Shown here: in pieces, positions 25,589 through 28,889 of the stretch
Position numbering within the stretch: the first letter of the stretch is position 1
Layout: every line of letters begins with the position of its first letter
NCBI GenBank assembly: GCA_036394195.1
Contig: DASWFO010000008.1
Location: 1-28,889, forward strand
DNA: 28,889 bases
Source: DATJPD01 sp036394195
Lineage (GTDB): Bacteria > Pseudomonadota > Alphaproteobacteria > CACIAM-22H2
Direction: 5' to 3'
Position numbers and translations under genes: made by a program
The notes under the pieces: generated by a model
Seen by the model: only the letters and a program-made list of their open reading frames with translations
What the model was told of the DNA's origin: nothing
Databases searched by the model: none

Positions 25589-26554
25589 ATGCGGCAATGG
25601 CTTTCGGCTCTTTCGCTGGCCTGGTGGGCGCTCGCCACCGCGCTGCCGGCCGCGGCCGCTGAAACGCCGGTCGATTTCGGCATCACCAGCCTGACCGCGT
25701 TCAGCCTGCCGCACTACATCGCCGACGCACAAGGCTTCTACGCGGCCGAGAACCTCAAGGTGAGCATGATCGTCGGCGGCGCGGCCACCGGCGTGATCCG
25801 GCAGCTGAGCGGCGGCTCGCTCAATATCGGGCAGGCGGCGACCAACCAGACCTTGCGCGCGATCATGAGCGGGGCGCCGATCAGGATCGTCGCCGGTGCC
25901 GCCGCCAATGCGCCCTTTCGCCTGATCGCGGCCAGGACGATCAAGGGGTGGCCCGACCTCAAGACGAAGACGATCAGCGTCGGCGGGACCACCGACGTCA
26001 CGCTGTATTTCCTGCGCGTGATGGCGCGAAAGAACGGGCTCGCCGATTCGGATTACGACCTGGTCTACGCCGGCGGCTCGCCGGACCGGTTCGCGCAGCT
26101 GCTGTCGGGCGGGGTGGCCGCGGCCGTGCTGACCAATCCGCTCGATCACACGGCCTTGCAGCAGGGCTTCGTTGAGCTCGGCAGCGTACCGCGCTATCTG
26201 CCGCACTGGGCGCAAAACAATCTGGTCGTCTATACGGACTGGGCGGCGCGGAACCGGGGCGCGGTCGTCGCATTCCTGCGTGTCCATATTCGCGCCACCG
26301 ACTTTCTTTATGACCCGCGCAATCGCAACGAGGCGATCGGGATCCTGGCGAAGTACACCAACAGCGCGCCCGAAACGGCGGCGGCCGCGTACGACGTCTT
26401 CATCCGCGAAGAGGTCATGGCACCGAAAGGCGCTTTGTTCGAGGCCGGCATCCAGGCCAATCTCGACGCCCTGGTGGAGCTGGGCGAGCTGAAGTCGACG
26501 CCGCCGCTCGGCAATTTCATCGATCCGAGCTTCATTGCCGAGGCGTCGAAATAA
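25589..26554 (+). CDS. Orphan ABC-type substrate-binding protein (NMT1/SsuA-like)
   Basis: Periplasmic binding protein of the NMT1/THI5-SsuA class, 321 residues. A signal peptide is clear, with cleavage probably after A-A-A-A (24). The mature start VDFGITSLTAFSLPHYIADAQGFYAAENLKV is the family pattern for the first lobe, followed by GVIRQLSGGSLNIGQAATNQTLRAI (ligand-loop helix) and a hinge near LTNPLDHTALQQGF. Natural ligands in the family are small organics such as sulfonates, pyrimidines or aromatic acids; the ligand here is unknown. No permease or ATPase gene is in the window, so it is an orphan. The start has no clear ribosome site. It is followed 22 nt later by the dienelactone hydrolase gene. 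Confidence 0.8.
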   Translation: MRQWLSALSLAWWALATALPAAAAETPVDFGITSLTAFSLPHYIADAQGFYAAENLKVSMIVGGAATGVIRQLSGGSLNIGQAATNQTLRAIMSGAPIRIVAGAAANAPFRLIAARTIKGWPDLKTKTISVGGTTDVTLYFLRVMARKNGLADSDYDLVYAGGSPDRFAQLLSGGVAAAVLTNPLDHTALQQGFVELGSVPRYLPHWAQNNLVVYTDWAARNRGAVVAFLRVHIRATDFLYDPRNRNEAIGILAKYTNSAPETAAAAYDVFIREEVMAPKGALFEAGIQANLDALVELGELKSTPPLGNFIDPSFIAEASK

Positions 26555-26576
26555 GCCGATTGCGAAGGGGAGCGTC

Positions 26577-27380
26577 ATGAGGGATGGGCGTGGCACAACG
26601 ATCACCTGCGCCGGCGGCCTGCCGGCGTACCTGACGGTTCCGGACAGCGACGGCCCGCATCCCTGCCTCGTCCTGATGCATGAGCGCTACGGCTTGGTCC
26701 GCCATATACAGGAGCTCGCCGACCGCTTCGCCCGCGACGGATTCGTCTGCATCGCCCCCGACTTCTACTTCAAGCATCCGGACCAGGCCGCCTTGCACCG
26801 GGGCGAGTCGGCCCACGACATGACCGATCCGGAAGCCGTCGACTATCTGTCGGCGGCGGTCGCGGCGCTGAACAGCGTGCCGCAGGCCGACCTGGCGCGC
26901 CTCGCGATCAAAGGCGTGTGCCAGACCGGCCGTCACCCGCTGGTCTATGCCGCCGAGCACAAGGTCGCCGCGGCGCTGGTCTGGTATGGCGGCGCGCAGC
27001 CCAGGGAATGGAAGGTCAACCGCAAATATCCGCGGCCACTGGAGGAGATCATCGCCCGGGTGAACTGCCCCGTGCTCGGCATGTTCGGCGAGGCCGACAA
27101 CCTCATCTCGATCGACGACGTGCGGCGGTTTCGCGACTGCCTGGAGCGCGCGCACAAGACCTACGAGATCCACCTCTATCGCGATGCGCCGCATGGCTGG
27201 CTCAATGACACGATGCCCGGGCGCTACCGGCGGGCCCAGGCGGAGGCGGCCTGGGCCGCCCAGCTCGCGTTCCTGCGCGAGGTCCTCGCCCCCGATTATG
27301 ACCGCTCGCGGGTGCGGCAGCGCTACGAAGCGGATGTCTCGACGAGCTACGATTTCAGCAAGAACGTGCGTTACGAGTGA
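26577..27380 (+). CDS. Dienelactone-hydrolase-family protein
   Basis: Cytoplasmic alpha/beta-hydrolase of the DLH family, 267 residues from the ATG at 26577, which has GAAGGGGAG just upstream. Predicted triad: Cys115, Asp174 (GEADN) and His206 (DAPHGW). The N-terminal PHPCLVLMHERYGLVRHIQELADRFA matches the family's oxyanion and helix region. The nucleophile motif is unusual: G-V-C-Q-T-G-R rather than the common G-x-C-x-G-G. Family members cleave dienelactones in chloroaromatic breakdown, but many relatives have other or unknown substrates. The C-terminal extension after residue 235 is polar. It sits between the binding-protein gene and an antitoxin gene and close to a UbiD decarboxylase, which hints at catabolism of small organics; this is inference. 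Confidence 0.85.
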   Translation: MRDGRGTTITCAGGLPAYLTVPDSDGPHPCLVLMHERYGLVRHIQELADRFARDGFVCIAPDFYFKHPDQAALHRGESAHDMTDPEAVDYLSAAVAALNSVPQADLARLAIKGVCQTGRHPLVYAAEHKVAAALVWYGGAQPREWKVNRKYPRPLEEIIARVNCPVLGMFGEADNLISIDDVRRFRDCLERAHKTYEIHLYRDAPHGWLNDTMPGRYRRAQAEAAWAAQLAFLREVLAPDYDRSRVRQRYEADVSTSYDFSKNVRYE

Positions 27381-27394
27381 CGCGGAGCTTTCCC

Positions 27395-27598
27395 ATGCGC
27401 ATCAATCTTGAGATCGACGATTCATTGATGGCTGAAGCCCGGAAAGCGTCCGGACACGCGAACAACAAGCAGACCGTCGAAGACGCGCTCCGTTTGATGA
27501 TCAGGCTGCGGCGGCAGCGAGACGTGGACGCAGGTTTCGGCAAATACCGGTGGCGCGGCGATCTTGCCCGGGGCCGTCAGGGGCGCGGAGCCGGATGA
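27395..27598 (+). CDS. VapB-family antitoxin, no toxin partner visible
   Basis: A 67-residue protein beginning MRINLEIDDSLMAEARKASG, the usual N-terminus of VapB antitoxins with an AbrB/ribbon-helix-helix-like DNA-binding part. It continues with the helical TVEDALRLMIRLRRQ and the toxin-contacting tail FGKYRWRGDL. I choose the ATG at 27395 (GGAG upstream, family start); a GTG at 27377 overlapping the hydrolase stop would add six residues. VapB normally binds and neutralises a PIN-domain VapC RNase encoded directly downstream; the 90 nt downstream contain only a palindrome and then the opposite-strand UbiD gene. The tail after the RGDL motif is Gly/Arg-rich and differs from typical VapB ends, perhaps a remnant of truncation. 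Confidence 0.8.
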   Translation: MRINLEIDDSLMAEARKASGHANNKQTVEDALRLMIRLRRQRDVDAGFGKYRWRGDLARGRQGRGAG

Positions 27599-27650
27599 TA
27601 CGAAGGGCCCGCCGCAACTGGCGCGTCAGCGCTCCCCCACCTCACCCCAG

Positions 27651-27678
27651 CCCTCTCCGCCCCCGGGGGCGGAGAGGG
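27651..27678. repeat. Perfect 28-bp palindrome (REP-like)
   Basis: CCCTCTCCGCCCCC followed directly by its reverse complement (27651-27664, 27665-27678), inside a longer CTCACCCCAGCCCTCTCC-type stretch known from REP-like dispersed elements of proteobacteria. It lies between the convergent VapB and UbiD genes. There is no T-run on either side, so a repeat or rho-independent-like stop lacking a U-tract is more likely than a classical terminator. Confidence 0.7.
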
Positions 27679-27688
27679 AGAAGTCGAC

Positions 27689-28889
27689 CTACGGCCTCTT
27701 TAAGGCTTTCATCCACTTGTCCTCGATGGTGCGCTTCTCGGCCTGCGACAGCGCCGAGGCCGGCGGGAACTCGTCCTTCCAGCCGAACGGCTTGCAGGCG
27801 TCGACGATCATCTTCGAATGCGCGGTCTGGCCGCGGGCACGGTCGGCGGGGGTGATCCGGGGATCGAGCGCCGAGCTCCAGGCATTGCGCACGATGTCGA
27901 CTTGCTCGGACGGCTCGCAGCGCGTGGCGACGGCCCACATCACGTCGGCGAGATCGGACGGATCGACGTCGTCGTCGACCGTGACAACGAGCCGGCCCAT
28001 GTAGCTCTGCGCCGCGGCGATCAGGCCGGCGCGCTTCGCGTGCCCGGCGTAGCGCTGCTTCAGCGCCACCACGGTCATCAGCTGCGCCACGTGCTGCCAG
28101 GCGCCGACGATGTCGGTGACGCCGGCGGCCTCGAGGTTGTCCCAGATGCCGGCGGCGCGGAACGGCAGGCCGAAATGAAAGCGCGGCGGCTTCATCGGCG
28201 GCGAGCCGAGCAGGATCGGATCGCGGCGCCAATGCATGGCGTCGACGCGCATCACGGGGGCCGGGCGCTTCTCGGCCGCGTAATAGCCGGTGAATTCGCC
28301 GAACGGCCCCTCGGGCAAGGTGACCTCGCTCATCGGCAGGAGGGCGCCCTCGAAGACGATCTCGGCGCGCGCCGGGATCGGCAGCCCGGTGTGAGGCCCG
28401 GGCGCCACCTCGATCGGCCGTCCCTTGATCGCCCCGGCGAAGTCGTATTCGGAGGCCCCTTCCGGCAGATATTCGAAGCCGGCGATGAACAGCGCCGGGT
28501 CGGGCCCGTTCACCACAGCGACCGGGCACGGCTTGCCCTGCTCCCAGTATTTGCGCGCGATGATGGCGCCGTGCCGCCCCTGATGGTCGAACTGCACGGT
28601 GACGCGGTCGCGCCCGTGGACCTGGACGCGATAGATCGAGGCGTTGATCCAGCCGGACTCCGGGTCGCGCATGACGACGATGCTGCCCGACCCGATGAAC
28701 GGTCCGCCGTCGCCCTGGTGCCACAGGGGTGCGGGAAACAAAGAAACGTCGACATCGGCCGCACTCCGCGAGTTCTCGAGGAACAAGGCCTGCTTGGCCG
28801 CCACCGGCTTGTGGAGGGTGAGCCCGGTGCGGCGGGTCTTCCATTCCTTCAGCGCATCGAGCGGCCGCAAGGCGGGATCGATGCCAAGG
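27689..28889 (-). CDS. UbiD-family decarboxylase, 5' end cut by window edge
   Basis: Prenyl-FMN-dependent decarboxylase of the UbiD family, C-terminal 400 residues. The frame continues upstream without a stop through the right edge (LGIDPALRPLDALKEWK), so the TTG at 28870 is not the true start. Conserved family segments are present: FIGSGSIVVMRDPESGWINASIYRVQVHG, the GPFGEFTGYYA motif (within residues about 187-198 of the visible part) and VDDDVDPSDLADVMWAVATR. Full-length relatives have about 450-500 residues, so roughly 80-100 are missing. UbiD enzymes act in ubiquinone synthesis or, as diverse paralogues, on phenolic acids. The setting with a dienelactone hydrolase and a binding protein suggests the catabolic kind; no UbiX (prenyl-FMN synthase) is visible. 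Confidence 0.88.
   Translation of the reverse strand, partial: LGIDPALRPLDALKEWKTRRTGLTLHKPVAAKQALFLENSRSAADVDVSLFPAPLWHQGDGGPFIGSGSIVVMRDPESGWINASIYRVQVHGRDRVTVQFDHQGRHGAIIARKYWEQGKPCPVAVVNGPDPALFIAGFEYLPEGASEYDFAGAIKGRPIEVAPGPHTGLPIPARAEIVFEGALLPMSEVTLPEGPFGEFTGYYAAEKRPAPVMRVDAMHWRRDPILLGSPPMKPPRFHFGLPFRAAGIWDNLEAAGVTDIVGAWQHVAQLMTVVALKQRYAGHAKRAGLIAAAQSYMGRLVVTVDDDVDPSDLADVMWAVATRCEPSEQVDIVRNAWSSALDPRITPADRARGQTAHSKMIVDACKPFGWKDEFPPASALSQAEKRTIEDKWMKALKRP

Noticed and set aside
27595..27855. Possible VapC toxin frame after VapB
   Set aside because: The frame overlapping the VapB stop reads through the palindrome and antisense to UbiD, and it has none of the acidic PIN-domain residues.

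Overview
The window is GC-rich chromosomal DNA with dense, mostly operonic genes. Gene content fits an alphaproteobacterium, probably a soil Hyphomicrobiales or Rhodospirillales lineage. Pointers are a type II secretion cluster with T2SSM_b/PilN-type inner-membrane subunits, a dispersed palindromic 'GTCATTGCGAG...GCAATCCAG' repeat, an orphan NMT1-type binding protein, a UbiD decarboxylase and a VapB antitoxin. No rRNA or tRNA gene, CRISPR array, transposase or phage gene was seen, so genus-level placement is not possible from this sequence alone.

Layout. (1) 1-7371, minus strand: a type II secretion system (T2SS) operon read gspE-F-H-I-J-L-M-N-D, with gspD cut by the left edge. The order matches the Xanthomonas xps type (E-F-G-H-I-J-K-L-M-N-D), but gspG and gspK are absent from their usual slots. 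A dispersed repeat occupies the gspF/gspH junction, and a 31-codon mini-ORF sits between gspJ and gspL. (2) 7715-11647, plus strand: two exported phosphatase/phosphodiesterase-like enzymes, divergent from the T2SS operon, each followed by a strong intrinsic terminator. Pho-box-like heptamers with 11-nt periodicity lie upstream of gspE and of the second phosphatase. This suggests a phosphate-starvation secretion unit comparable in logic to the Pseudomonas Hxc system. (3) 11764-16314: a little-described cluster built around a P2A (Ca2+-type) ATPase that carries an N-terminal HMA-like domain without CxxC. It is accompanied by two more CxxC-less HMA-like proteins and two related DUF5132-like small membrane proteins. 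(4) 16526-22574: a DUF445 membrane protein, an alpha/beta-hydrolase-OsmC fusion, a HupE/UreJ-like membrane protein and RecQ. (5) 22888-28889: a DEAD-box RNA helicase, an NHL-repeat protein, an orphan ABC-type binding protein, a dienelactone hydrolase with an atypical nucleophile motif, an orphan VapB antitoxin, a perfect 28-bp palindrome, and a UbiD-family decarboxylase cut by the right edge.

How it may work together. Regions 1 and 2 look like machinery plus cargo: secreted phosphate-scavenging enzymes next to a dedicated secretion apparatus. Region 3 looks like a cation pump with accessory membrane and HMA proteins; the transport ligands predict Ca2+ rather than a soft heavy metal. Region 5 resembles the catabolic or sensory accessory islands of soil alphaproteobacteria. 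These functional links are inferences from context and motifs.
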